A stretch of 64,000 nt of DNA. Origin: Paulinella micropora. Lineage: Eukaryota; Cercozoa; Imbricatea; Euglyphida; Paulinellidae. A model generated the notes under the pieces. That model did not search any database and had not been told where the DNA came from. It saw only the letters and a program-made list of their open reading frames with translations. Location of the stretch: positions 24,164 through 88,163 of the forward strand of contig WBZZ01006474.1 of the NCBI GenBank assembly GCA_019918135.1, given 5' to 3'. Every line of letters begins with the position of its first letter. Position 1 is the first letter of the stretch. The position numbers were made by a program, and so were the translations under genes. Below, in pieces: positions 53,814-64,000 of the stretch.

Positions 53814-54486
53814 GCTACATACCCAGGAGGACGCTGAGTGGTCCTATGAGGTATATGAGAATGCGAAGGCGAACATAAGAGAGGAAGAGGAGACGCAGGA
53901 TGTTTATGCGGAGCCTCCTCAAGAGCGGAGAAGTGACCTAGACGATGACCCGGAAAGAATCGGGATACGGCTAGAAGATGGTACTATCCACATAGCCTCG
54001 CCTACCGCATGGAGGCAACAACAGGCTCAAGATCCGGAGTTTAAGGAACTCATACAGTTATATCAGAACCCGGATGAGCTGAAAATGACGAAAGCGATCA
54101 AAGATCAGATGAAGGAGATGGGATGGAGAGATGGTCGACTGTGGTACAAGGGCCTTCACGGTCGCTATGCGTCACAGCCGGACAAATGGACCCTTTGGGT
54201 ACCGGAGAGTCTGAGACGATTTATATTTGTCGCAGCCCACAATTGCCCACTTTTGTTATATTTGTCGCATCCGGGTCGACAACGAACTCACATGTTCGTA
54301 GCGAGGCGATTCTGGTGGAAGAAGATGAAGGAGGAGATAGATCAGGCGGTGGATGCATACATCCAGTGCAAGATAAACAAAACACCGCTGAAGGCAAATT
54401 TCGGCCTGATTGGCGAATTTCCTCTTCATGCGGGGATGTTTGAGTTTATACACATTGATCATGTGGGACCTTTCCACGGACACTGA
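53707..54486 (+). pseudogene. Gypsy Y2 integrase N-terminus
   Basis: It contains the tether and zinc-binding domain: FVAAHNCPLLLYLSHPGRQR (His pair), FWWKKMKEEIDQAVDAY and IQCKINKT, where C-x2-C has lost its first Cys (Y-I-Q-C). The first catalytic Asp follows (FIHIDHVGPFHGH), then a stop. The core resumes only at about 55538, after foreign sequence. Confidence 0.85.
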
Positions 54487-55535
54487 CCCAAACGCGGGCA
54501 ACGTTGAGATTGTCCATGAGCGATGGAAGGAAGGCGATGCGATAGCAACCATCGCATGGGTGAAAGATGCTTTCTATCTGATGAGACCAGCGGAACAACA
54601 TGTCGCTGATGACACTCTCTCAGACTTATACTTGATGTCGTGGCGGTCCCACGACAGATGCGTGTCACACGGACACTCAAAATATCATCAGCCGCAAAAA
54701 TAGTACAACCGATACTCCAGTTTTGGAGAAGTATGGACCCGGTTGAGGATCCAAAGGCAAGACATTATCTGCCAGTATATAAAGACGCAAAAAGTCTCGA
54801 GACATGGGATGATACAATTACTCCCAGAGACAAGGATTACACTGCGTGGACCATTCAGACACTGCCAAGAGGAGTGCTTGATGTCCCTTTGAATTATCGT
54901 TGGGCGGAATCCCTAATAAGATCTGGGACATTCTCGAACAGTCAAAGTTCGATCTGACTTTTGTTGGTGGTCCTCCACCAGGCAAAGAAATCCGCGCCAG
55001 ACGACGAAGGCAGTGACAAAGAAATTATTTTTCTTTATGCGTCTCAAACAAACTGGTTGATTGCCCACGGTGTATCATGATTTGATCATGCATCATCAGT
55101 TATCAATATGAATATTAAAAAGACTCAGTGATATAACTTGGCATTCGATCGCAACATACGAGTGCGAAAGGTCGATTGATGATGATACTACACCGTATAC
55201 GGGGATCGCTAGTGTATTGAGCGATGGTGTTCCCGGGTATGACCCTTTCCAAGTCCTGGGATGATGTTCTCGAAAATGAAATGTTTTCTGAAACTTTCAT
55301 TAAATTATTTTTTACGATAGATTATATACTGTCGTACCTGAGCACGGTCAATCTCTACTTGTGTCGGTATATCGCAGGGTCGGGTACATACACCTCGACT
55401 TCGGATATAGCTATTAGGACTGGCCCCCTAATACTATATCATAGGATATCCGCCTTATACAAGTGTATGTCATTAAAAAAGACAATGTACTTACGATCTC
55501 CCTGTGAATAATAATGATAATAATAATAATAATAA
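54487..55535. other. Insertion splitting the Y2 integrase core
   Basis: About 1 kb between GPFHGH and DGYKYLLTAID, which are adjacent in Y1 and in gypsy integrases generally. The left part has broken coding-like stretches (NVEIVHERWKEGDAIATIAW; WRSMDPVEDPKARHYLPVYK) from no family I recognise. The right part, 55211-55508, is shared with Y3, includes repeat R (55350-55497) and ends in an AAT run. Acquired sequence or cargo are both possible; an unspliced intron is less likely. Confidence 0.6.
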
Positions 55536-56322
55536 AACAGAATCGAAGGATGGTTACAAATACCTCCTCACGGCTATTGACAGAGCCACCAACTATGTGT
55601 TGATCATCCCTGTCAAAGACGTTACCGGCAAGACGACGGCCGAGGCGCTGATCGATAGGATCATCTCACAGATCGGAGTACCAAGAAAGATATGTTCTGA
55701 TCGAGGCTCGGACTTTAATAACGAGGTCATCGACAAACTATCTAAGTATTACGGGATGAAATGGCAATATGTTACTGCCTATAACCCGCGAGCAAATGGT
55801 AAAATCGAGCGGGTACACAGACCCCTCAAAGCCTCGCTAAAGATGTATTGCACGAAGAAGGAGAATCAAAGAGCATGGGTCGAGGCAGCACCATCATTTG
55901 CGTTTGCGATGAACTGTCTACCCTCTACGGTGTTAAAAGGCTCGAAGAGCTCAATCTCGCCATATCAGCTAGTATATGGGCGTGAGCCTGATATCCCGAC
56001 TTCGCTCCTTCACCCAAAAGACACTTGGGCGGATGCGGATGAGTTGTTTGGGATGAGACTTAGAGTGAAGATGGAGGCGGAGCAAATAGTCAGGGCGCAT
56101 AGAGAGGCGGAGCGCCGAAAGACGGATGCTGAAGGGGTGCGACAAGCGCACTTGGATCAGATCAAATTCCAGGTCGGGGATATTGTACTATTGTACCATC
56201 CTCAGGTCCCGAAGGGAGTCAGCTCTAAGCTGTTCACTCACTGGAAAGGACCTTATCAAATCATGGAACAGACTGGACCTCTGTACTACAAGATCAGGGG
56301 TAGAGGGAAGGTGAAATTGTGA
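55504..56322 (+). pseudogene. Gypsy Y2 integrase core and C-terminus
   Basis: Nearly identical to 39419-40237: TAIDRATNYVL, CSDRGSDFNNEV and NGKIERVHR, then the barrel region VGDIVLLYHPQVPKG and FTHWKGPYQI. It is open throughout and closed by TGA at 56320. The few differences from Y3 (about 0.6 percent over 1.26 kb) indicate a recent common source. Confidence 0.9.
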
Positions 56323-57033
56323 ATGTAAGAAGGCTGATTAAGTAACATTGATCCCTTCTTACTGGAAGATGAATCCGTTGAGGCGTTAAAATGGATGAAA
56401 GATGATTTCAAAGAGGTACCGCCCATCCACAAGGAGGCTGGCATAGATCAAGAAGATGCTTATCGGGCACCGATAGCAGAGAAGGAGGAGAGTGAAGTTG
56501 ACAGTAAGGAGAAGACTGACCGCATAAGCGCGGTGGGGACTCAGTCTAAGTCTCCACGGGAGCACAGCGGAAAGAACGAGAAGATCACAGAGGCGCAGCT
56601 AAGGAGAGCGCGAAATGATCTTATCAACGACCAACCGAGGAAGGCGATGAGGTCGATGGGATCAAAGGACGTCCACCAGGAGGAGGAGGGAATAATAATG
56701 ATAATGATAAGAAGAAGAAGGAGATCAAAGGGGGAATCGTACTACAGCACCACGTTGCTTGTATTTTTATTAATAGTACGTTTTTTCTTGACATACTGCT
56801 GAGAGAAAAAAAAGGAAAAAAAAAAGAAAAAAAGAGAGATTGAGGGGAAGGAGTTCAAAAATCTACAAGAATGGCTGGAGAATCCGCTTTGACGTGCCGT
56901 ATGAGATATATTTATCGTCTTTTAGCGTCTATCCGTGGGTCGATGCGCTGTGTGGCATGACTCCATAGCGCATACTATTTGCAGAAAGAAATCAGAAGGT
57001 GTATGACGAAAATGCTATTTCCGTCATAAAATC
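56323..57033 (+). pseudogene. Gypsy Y2 pol tail and 3' UTR
   Basis: IDPFLLEDESVEALKWMKDDF continues pol in a new frame. The frame 56395-56802 is highly charged (EEKTDRISA region, RRRRRS) and ends with a hydrophobic stretch, STTLLVFLLIVRFFLTYC. That could be a membrane segment, but nothing else suggests an envelope protein. An A-rich 3' UTR follows. Confidence 0.6.
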
Positions 57034-57042
57034 GGGAGGGGG
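57034..57042 (+). other. Polypurine tract of Y2
   Basis: GGGAGGGGG, 3 bp before the 3' LTR. Y3 has the same arrangement. Confidence 0.7.
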
Positions 57043-57045
57043 TAC

Positions 57046-57282
57046 TGTAGGCATCACCCCCCTGATAGCCGGTAAAAGTACCTTTTCCTGGTGACAGGTG
57101 CACCAGCTTGTTTTTCAGTATTATTTGTCTGGATTGGACCTGATGCCATTTTATTCCTGGTCTGTTGCAGTTTTCCTTTTTGGCTTCACTGAGCTAATAT
57201 AACGAGACATCATTCTCATCTTTTGAGGACTGTGTTTGGTTGTATTACCGACTTTTTACGAGCTATCGTTGGGGGCATTACA
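57046..57282 (+). repeat. 3' LTR of gypsy Y2
   Basis: A 237-bp LTR from TGTAGGCATC to GGCATTACA, pairing with 46668-46906. Confidence 0.9.
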
Positions 57283-58050
57283 TTGTTAATTCTGTTTTAC
57301 TCCTCCCCTTTTTCCAAGGAAGATACAGAGAAGAACAGAGAACGTTCTCATTAAAGGCTATATCGTCGCACATTCAAGTGGATTCAATTTTCAGTAGAAT
57401 GTTATTGAAAATATTATTATTCTTTGATATTTTTTTTAAGTTTAATTTATGAAAAAAGTTCTATTTATAAAAAACATTTCTGTATAAAAAGTTCAAGCTA
57501 TAAAAAAGTTCAAGTTATAAAAAACTTGCAAGCTTTTTTTATAACTTTAACTTTTTTTATACCTTTAACTTTTTAATAATTTTTTTTTTTTTTAGAATTA
57601 CAACACAATAAAATACAATACAATACAATACACTTAAATACAATATGTATAATATTGTACAATACAATACAATACAATATTGTACAATACAATATGTACA
57701 ATACAATACAACATTGTATTGTACAATATTGTACATACAATACAATATTGTACAATATTGTATTGTACATACAATACAATACAATACAATCAGTCTATTG
57801 TATTACAATATTGTATTAATACAATCAAACTGTCCATGACTTTTTATTACAATAAATACACAATATTATATGAAACGAACTTGATAATCTGCAGTATACT
57901 TGCTGTGTCCTACAGTAGATATTTTATTTAGAAAAGGGCGCAAAGGGACAGCCCAATTATATACTTGGCAGGAACATACGTAATGGCTCTAACGACACAC
58001 ATTACATATGCAGGCCCATACTGACTATACTGTTAATTATATTAATAATT
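57283..58050. other. AT-rich region with flank repeat and ACAAT satellite
   Basis: 57337-57530 is the right copy of the direct repeat seen at 46450-46645. 57594-57800 is a satellite based on TACAATACAAT, interrupted by the palindrome TTGTACAA. 57900-58050 probably belongs to the LTR of copia-H. Open frames in the satellite are Tyr/Gln/Ile products of the repeat. No gene. Confidence 0.6.
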
Positions 58051-58060
58051 CTAACACTCC
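58045..58060 (-). other. Copia-H polypurine tract and LTR border
   Basis: The minus strand reads CCAGGGGGAG, then TGTTAGAATT. A purine tract followed by TGTTAG is a common 3' LTR border in copia elements. The far end of the LTR was not found, so its length is unknown. Confidence 0.45.
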
Positions 58061-59107
58061 CCCTGGATCAAAGTAAATTATTAAATTAACTGTATGTCCC
58101 AATACATCTATTCTGTGAAAATTAGTGATAAAAAACACATACTTAAAACATAATAATATTACTCGCTCTTACCCTCACTCTCTCCAAGAGGTTTATGTCG
58201 ATGGTGGCTACCGGCTTGCTAGAGCAAGTATGCATAAACTAGATTACATACAGGGCAGCTGCCCCTAGTCAAGCTAGGCCTGGTCGACGAGAAGATGATT
58301 AGGTTCTACGCACCCCCTATCCTTTGTTGAGTAACATTATGTATGTAACGCAAGTACGATATAGTCATAATACACATATAATATTGATATATATCTGATT
58401 GCGTAAGTGACCATAATATATAAAAAATAAAACATATGATAATATATTCATCTGTACTGATCTATCAAAATGTATAACCAACTTGAACTATATCTTACTT
58501 ATCTATCCGATAGTATGGAATTTATAAATTTGACAGCGCTTCCCGTAGACGGGTATAAAAAGAACATAAAATAATATAATATATATATCAACAAAGACAT
58601 GATATCTGTAATTATCGGCCTGTCTAGTACATCCGGCTGGTCTGACGTACTTCCGTGTTGTTCCACATTCCCGTGTGGCACGTTCACCTACCAGCCGGAC
58701 TCCATGTCGGCTTCTTTTAGATTTTTATGTATATAAGTGTATAGAGATAGAAACTGAAGCGAAGCATACAGAAGTTGGAACGAAACGAACGAAAGGGATG
58801 CGATCATCGTGGTATTTCAAGCTGAGAAAACGGACAAATTCATCACGCTTTAACAATTTAAAATACTAATGTCTCAAGGGATTCAGTAGTATTTCAGATT
58901 ATGAAACCGGGTGAAGTCGTCACGGTTTGATAACCTCAAATACTAATGTCTGGAATGAGCAATGGACTCCGGCGCCGGTCATTCGCCACCGGGCCCCGTC
59001 TGCACTCATCTATTCACACACCTGTGCAACTTATGTGTAATATGCGAGAAAATTATTGTATTGCATACCCCGGGAATATAAAATGAAGTCCAAGATGATT
59101 AGCCTTA
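58061..59107. other. AT-rich sequence between copia-H pol and its LTR border
   Basis: About 1 kb with no coding evidence. A 50-bp block ending AAATACTAATGTCT occurs twice (near 58830-58873 and 58920-58951). This is long for a copia 3' UTR, so it may hold a further insertion. Confidence 0.4.
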
Positions 59108-60577
59108 CTAATACAGGAATTGATCGAATTTTATCCTGAATTTAGCGCAATTTTCCCTACTAAGCACAACGGAGATTTTTCCAGCAGGTAATTGAACTTG
59201 TCTACCGTAAAATGTATTTTGGTGAACACATCTGCCATATTTTCCTCCGTAGTGACCCGGAATAGTTTGAGCTTTCCTTCTCTCACGAGTTGCGGCTAGA
59301 AGGTGGTATCGGACCTCTATGTGCTTGGTCCTAGCTTCCCCTAATCCTCTCTCCGACAATAATATCGTTCCTTCGCTATCATCGAAGAGAGGAGTAGGAC
59401 CTTCAAGATTTATTCCGATATCCCGTAAAGTTTGTTGTAATGCAAGAATTTCTCTGACCGCCTCATCTGCTGACACACTCTCGGACTCTAATCTAGATTG
59501 GGCTATCACTGATTGCAGTTTAGAGAACCACGAAATTAGTGTCCCGTTGAATAAGTAAATATATCCGGATCTTGATTTACGTGAGTTCTTATCCCCGCAA
59601 AATCCGAATCTACAAATCCGACTATCGGTTGTTCCGCAATAATTCTGTCTACATTAGCGAGAACTGGCACGCTGAACATATCCATTCCGGGTATTGCGGG
59701 TTTTCCAATGATATCATCGATTGCGTTGGCCGCTGCGCAAGATTCCAGATTAGGTTTCCAAGATTCCGGAGTTTTAGGAACAGATAAATTAGTTTCTAGC
59801 ACTTCCGTAAATTTCGATCTCCTCTTCTGAAAAATAATGCTGCGGGGTCAGAAGCCACAAGAACATTCTGTGCACCATAGCATAAGACACCCCCGGGTTA
59901 GGGACTTGGGACTTAGCTGCTATGCTTAAAGGGATATGAGGAGTGGCCGGGTGTGAACAGCCAAAAAGATAAGCATCCCTATCAAGCATCTAAAATCATA
60001 ACGTAATAGGCGATGGTCCTTCTTCAGGGGAGCGGGTTATCAGAAGTGAATCGTGTTTTAGCCGTATCTCCTTCGTGTAACCCAACTCCTCCAAAATCAA
60101 CAACTCAATACTTACGTTGATGCAGAGTAATCCCCTTTTCAGACTGGATGATCTGAATGTTTTTGAATTCGGTGGCTTTGCCTAGGACCTTTGCACCGGA
60201 ATCCTCTCTTTTCAAACAACTTCACCATCTTGGTGTGCTTTTCTTGTGACGCAGCGTGACAGCCATCATCGACGTGAAAAGACACCAATTGGGTAGTTTG
60301 GGGGCTACTCCCATGCTTTACGAAAGAGGCTCTGTCTAACGTGAGAGGCTTGAATTTGTGTTCGGTAATGAGCTCCCCGGACAGTACGTCGTACCAAAGA
60401 CAGCCTGCCTCCGGATGGCGCGTATAGGGCCTTCTTCAAAAGCCAGACATAGTCCGCAGTCTGAAATTCGGCCGGCGGTTCGACATATATGTCGTATGGG
60501 AGGTTCGCATGCAGATAGGCGGTCGTGAAATCTATCAGCATAAATCTATTCCGAAAAAAGGCTGCATAGGCTACCAT
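59108..60577 (-). pseudogene. Copia-H RT and RNase H
   Basis: Reading leftwards: RT FMLIDFTTAYLHANLPYDIY, EPPAEFQTADYVWLLKKALY (60577-60305), then frame changes. The connection region follows, and RNase H IVGFVDSDFAGIRTH, AQSRLESESVSADEAVREIL, LSERGLGEARTKHIEVRYHL. The closing ADMFTK-like motif is degraded. At least four frames are used. RTs with the order TAYLHA...VWLLKKALY are copia type, but the sequence is far from copia-C and -G. Confidence 0.8.
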
Positions 60578-61900
60578 GAGTAAAATGGTCCTGTGCTGGG
60601 CTGTGGGAGAGTAAGTCTTTCTGGGATTGTACTGAGCGTAAGCTTTCAGGATGTCTCCTAGTAGGGTTATCCGGGCTTTGTGGAATTCATCCGCAGTACC
60701 TTTGTTTTACCGTATCTATCCATTTTATAATTTTATAGGAATGATTGGTGTGCCCGACATTTTCGCTTCGCTCACTTTTCGCCAAACAAATGTTTTTAGT
60801 TCTTTGAGCTGTTAGAATTCCTTTTGTCTAGCTTGCTTACGGTCTTTTGGTTTCTGTGGGAATTCCGGGATTTCTCACTTACGAGACAATACTCCGCCCG
60901 ATTTTCCTCCCGGGCACATACCGCGACATGAGCTCTCGCCCTCTTCCCCGTGATAATGTTTTCATTCGAAATTTCCGCCTGTTGGTGTGATCTCCATCCC
61001 GGTTTATGTGCCGTTCTCTGCTCCTCTACCCTCTCCCTCTCCCTCTCGGCAAACGCAAATTCTGAGGTGACCTCAATACTGGGATCGTTAGTATTGAGAT
61101 CCGAATCAGAGTTTTTGTTGGTCGACAAGGGTACCCGGTGATGGTGCAGTTGCGGCTTTTTGCTCACGCGGTCCGAGCTTCTGACTGTTGTGGGGCTTTG
61201 GCATATTTGGACGATTTCTGTGTCTAATATTTTGTCCGTGACGCCGTCGTCAAACAAGACGCTATGCGCGGGAAAGCTTTAGATTTACGAGTAACGGGAG
61301 CAGACGGGGCTGTTGCTGTCCCCCATCGTATCGCCGTCTCCCATTTATCCCCGTAAGTCAATCCAGCCACTGCTCCCCAAAAGGCCTTGCCGGGATTTCC
61401 ACATACGTTCCGGACAACCTTATCTTTCTTTGGGCTTACGCCCCCTTCTTGCTTTCTTTATCTCCCCCTGCTCGTCACTCGGCTGAGCAACTTTGGGACT
61501 CGGATGCTCTAGGGGGCGGGCTCGTGTTCACGAACCCGGTCCCTCTTCTGCCTCGCTATCCTCGTCAGTTTGCGGAGTGTGGGGTGACTCCTCAGGGGGG
61601 ATCCCATAGTGAGGGTCGGAGCGGAAGGGAGATTTCCTACCGGGGGACCTTCTCCCCCTGCCGGAATCTCTCCTCCCGGGTCCTCCCCTGAAACGATTCC
61701 TTGATCTTCTGGGGTCGTTTGTTGCGATAGGGGAGGGGTGGGGGGCTGTTGCCAATTAACAGAGAACATCTCACCTCAACATCATCTCTTTCGAGAGATT
61801 TAAATGCCCCCCTCTTCCCAAGTCTCCAAACGTCAAAGATAACATCACTGACATTACCGAATATTTTCCTCGCAACCGGATCATATACGCGATAATGCCC
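60578..61900 (-). pseudogene. Copia-H linker between integrase and RT
   Basis: Low-complexity coding remnant: TNDPSIEVTSEFAFAERERE, then HKPGWRSHQQAEISNENIITGKRAR. The ENIITGKRAR segment matches the ANIVxGxRxR element found before RT in the other copia families here (SNIVEGKRSRR in G', TNIVAGPRLRK in A). 61769-61509 is Pro/Arg-rich. Several stops. Confidence 0.65.
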
Positions 61901-61929
61901 GTTGTTTCATTCATACCAGAGAGAATAAA

Positions 61930-62600
61930 ACTTTCCTCCCCCTCTCACCTTTTCCCCTCATTGCGTCTACTTTCATATACGCCAAACATCCAATGGGGCG
62001 CAAATGACGCAAAAGGGATTTTCTCTTATTAACAATTTCGTAAGGAGACTTCCCCTTAAAGGGCCGTGGGCAAGAGGTAAGAGGTTGCCAAAATAAGTGG
62101 AAACTTTCTCCGTCTCAGTCCACATGGACTCAGGAGATCGGCGTCGCTGAGAACTGCCCTTGCGGGTCCGCCGCACGTCTGGTGGGCTCGTTCTATTTTA
62201 GCAACCGCCTGTTTCTCCCCCGTCGGAGCCTCAAGAAGGACGGTTGATTTACATCAATCCAAGTCTGAACTCCTTGTACTTACCATATTCCTGGTCACAA
62301 GTCAAGAATTTCACTTTCCTTCCTGTATGCAGTTCGAAGAATGCAACGGCCTTAAGGAAGCTGTGAAAAAACTCATTCTTATGTCTCAGATAATAGTCTA
62401 ACTCAAACCCAGATGCAAGACATTGACGGTGAATTTGTATTTCTTCCCATCCCACGATAATGTATTCCACCAACCCTGGGTATCCATGTTATGTGGACCC
62501 CAGGGTGGCGTTCTACCGCATGGTGGTGTCTTTGAAATGGGGGCACTCTCTTTATCTTATTCTTTAAGCACCACTCGCATCTCATTACTCATTCCCTCCA
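61930..62600 (-). pseudogene. Copia-H integrase
   Basis: The zinc region has CEWCLKNKIKRVPPF (62585-62403). The core carries VKFLTCDQEYGKYKEF, where the second catalytic Asp is kept (LTCDQEYG for LRTDNGGE). Near 62060-61975 the frame reads LKGKSPYEIVNKRKS and then GCLAY-like sequence, the usual post-core motif. The first Asp and the Glu are not clear. Frames are shifted repeatedly. Confidence 0.65.
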
Positions 62601-62925
62601 CTCTCTCCCCACTATCTTTACTCCCATAGTTAGCCATTCGCTCCATGGCTTTTACCCCTCTGTGCTTACATATACGATGAAACACATTGGCATGTATGTT
62701 TTCATGATAGTGAGGACGAACAACAGGACATAAAGCTTTACTACCTAGCCCTTTATCTCTCTTACTCTCAGCCCTCTCATCTTCTCGTGATCTATCTCAG
62801 TAGAATAGGGTACGTATGTATTAGGTACGTCACATCGCCAAACCACAAATGCACGGTGACAACAAACAGTATACGTCATGGTATGTAGGTGGGTTGGTTT
62901 TCTGAGAAAGATAAGAGGTGGGTTG

Positions 62926-63297
62926 TCAAGCTTGTCCCCCCGGGTCCGACGTGACACTGTCGTCATCGTCGAGCTCGGGAGTCTCACTTGTGGTGGGGGG
63001 CGTAGTAGTAGAGGTACTTGTGGGCTCATACCACTCGTTAGGATTGAGAGGTGGGGTGCCCAGGGCATCAAACACCGTCAAGTGGTTTGGGAGTGCTCTC
63101 CCTCTAGCCACGATTTGGTCTTCCGTAATAAGAATAGGCTTCCTGAGCACTATCACTTGATTGTTTTGGTGTATGACAGCAAAACCCTTACGAATCCATG
63201 CCAAAGTAGCCACCAACCCGTACTTTAGGTGCGGGTTGTAGGTGGTGTGGGCATCAAGGACATTGACTTCTTCCCCATGAGCTCCCGGCAGATTCAT
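62926..63297 (-). pseudogene. Copia-H protease-integrase connector
   Basis: LKYGLVATLAWIRKGFAVIHQNNQVIVLRKPILITEDQIVARGR aligns with the connector in copia-C (HQNGQVFIYDKPITL, then ILARGRLNSHL; quoted in parts, the family match spans about 60 residues). It is followed by ALGTPPLNPNEWY, like PLDPHQRY in C. So H and C share ancestry in this region. Confidence 0.6.
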
Positions 63298-63399
63298 TAA
63301 AAACCTTTCCTTTGTACTCGGTTCTAATGCTTCCTTTCGCTATGCGGAACTTCTGTGGAGCTCTCTTAAGCTAACAAACGTAAGACCTATCTGGGGACT

Positions 63400-64000
63400 G
63401 TGTTTCGCTTGCACCACTATCGTCTACCCACACTATATTGCTACTGTCAGTTCTGTGGTCAGTTATTGTCCATCAACATGATAGAGCATCCAGAGTGTGG
63501 TTGTTCGGGGAATGAAGTGGTGGTGTCTGTGTCTGATGGCGTGTATGGTTCGTCTTCTTCTGGAGGTGTCACTCCACCCAACACATCCTCGAGATCCTCT
63601 ACTCCCTTACCATGTACGGGAAAGTGGCTTAGATGCGTGAGATAAAAGTGGCACGGGGGTGTTGTTTGAGGTGGGGGGTTGTCTTCCTCGAACACACAAC
63701 CACTATCATCTTCTCTCAGTCTCCCCATCATCATGATTGCCATGTGGTGAATCCCCAACTCCAAGTGTTGCGATAGTAGGCTTGATAGACAGGTAGATGT
63801 TTTAATTTCTTCATGATCACGCCTGTCTTCATCATCTCTGGTATCACTCCATCGTCTTTTCTTGTGTTTTTGATAGTCGTGAGATAGTCAGCTAGCCAGC
63901 TACTCACCTCACTAACCTTCTAGGGTACGAGTGGTATAGTTTTTTCTGGTCCTCTTCAAACCTTATGAGATCAAGACCTCCATAATGTTTTTTGAGGGCG
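63400..64000 (-). pseudogene. Copia-H upstream coding remnant at the window edge
   Basis: The minus strand at 63764-63459 encodes an acidic, Pro/Thr-rich stretch (VEDLEDVLGGVTPPEEDEPY) comparable in position and composition to the acidic region before the protease in copia-C. Beyond 63765 to the edge I see no clear motif; the element continues outside the window. Confidence 0.4.

Larger units (their letters stand above)
46668..57282 (+). mobile_element. Gypsy Y2, full length with both LTRs
   Basis: A Ty3/gypsy-type element of 10.6 kb: LTR, primer site, 780-bp leader, gag, protease, RT, RNase H, integrase, tail, purine tract and LTR. Gag is intact; pol has at least five frame changes. The integrase is split by about 1 kb of foreign sequence. 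No matching 5-bp TSD (GTTAT left, TTGTT right), and the flanks carry a direct repeat instead. Confidence 0.9.

Noticed and set aside
56700-56802. Envelope-like membrane protein at the end of Y2
   Set aside because: Only one short hydrophobic stretch at the end of a charged frame; no signal peptide, cleavage site or surface-domain cysteines.
57573-57839. Small Tyr/Gln/Ile-rich proteins
   Set aside because: Products of the ACAAT satellite.

Overview
This is a eukaryotic, repeat-dominated window. I recognise no intact host gene. Nearly all of it is LTR retrotransposon sequence, nested, truncated and rearranged, plus one non-LTR element, a small tRNA-derived SINE array, microsatellites and unclassified repeats. 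Pol II/III-type elements, microsatellites and nested Ty1/copia and Ty3/gypsy elements exclude a prokaryote. I cannot name the host; a repeat-rich alga, other protist or early-branching fungus would fit, and this is a guess.

Families (names are mine): copia-C (copies C1, C2, C3 and the most complete copy A), copia-G (G and G', strongly G-rich on the sense strand), copia-H (one decayed minus-strand copy), gypsy-Y (Y1, Y2, Y3), one LINE-like RT element, and a SINE family.

Layout: 1-2434 C1 (+), 3' part. 2435-~4285 gag/MYND half of G (-). ~4286-8208 pol half of G' (+). 8209-14026 C2 (-). 14027-16075 protease/integrase part of G (+). 16076-16507 3' end of G' (-). 16508-19731 5' part of C3 (+). 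19732-34880 Y1 (-), split by the young element A (24260-32586, +) with TSD CCTAG. 35346-36410 tandem palindromic repeat. 36434-37815 broken C2H2 zinc-finger gene (-). 38385-39123 unrecognised coding-like sequence. 39124-41148 3' part of Y3. 41149-43545 SINEs in AAT repeats and purine tracts. 43550-46061 LINE. 46101-46432 foldback repeat. 46668-57282 Y2, complete with both LTRs. 57283-58050 AT-rich sequence and an ACAAT satellite. 58051-64000 copia-H (-).

Main conclusions. (1) Target-site duplications (TSDs) show that 2435-8208 is inverted relative to its surroundings, most simply by recombination between oppositely oriented copia-C copies. AAGGC pairs 2435-2439 with 14027-14031, GAAAA pairs 8204-8208 with 16503-16507, and the G reading frame is open across the first rejoined site. 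(2) Copia-C has unusual LTR ends (AGTAAG...CTTACT), a gag start codon inside the 5' LTR and a primer site that overlaps coding sequence. (3) Two copia families carry a MYND zinc finger between gag and pol. (4) Protease motifs depart from the canonical form: DSAC in copia-C and DTMA in gypsy-Y. (5) Separate copia-C insertions share the same inactivating lesions, which suggests mobilisation in trans or gene conversion.
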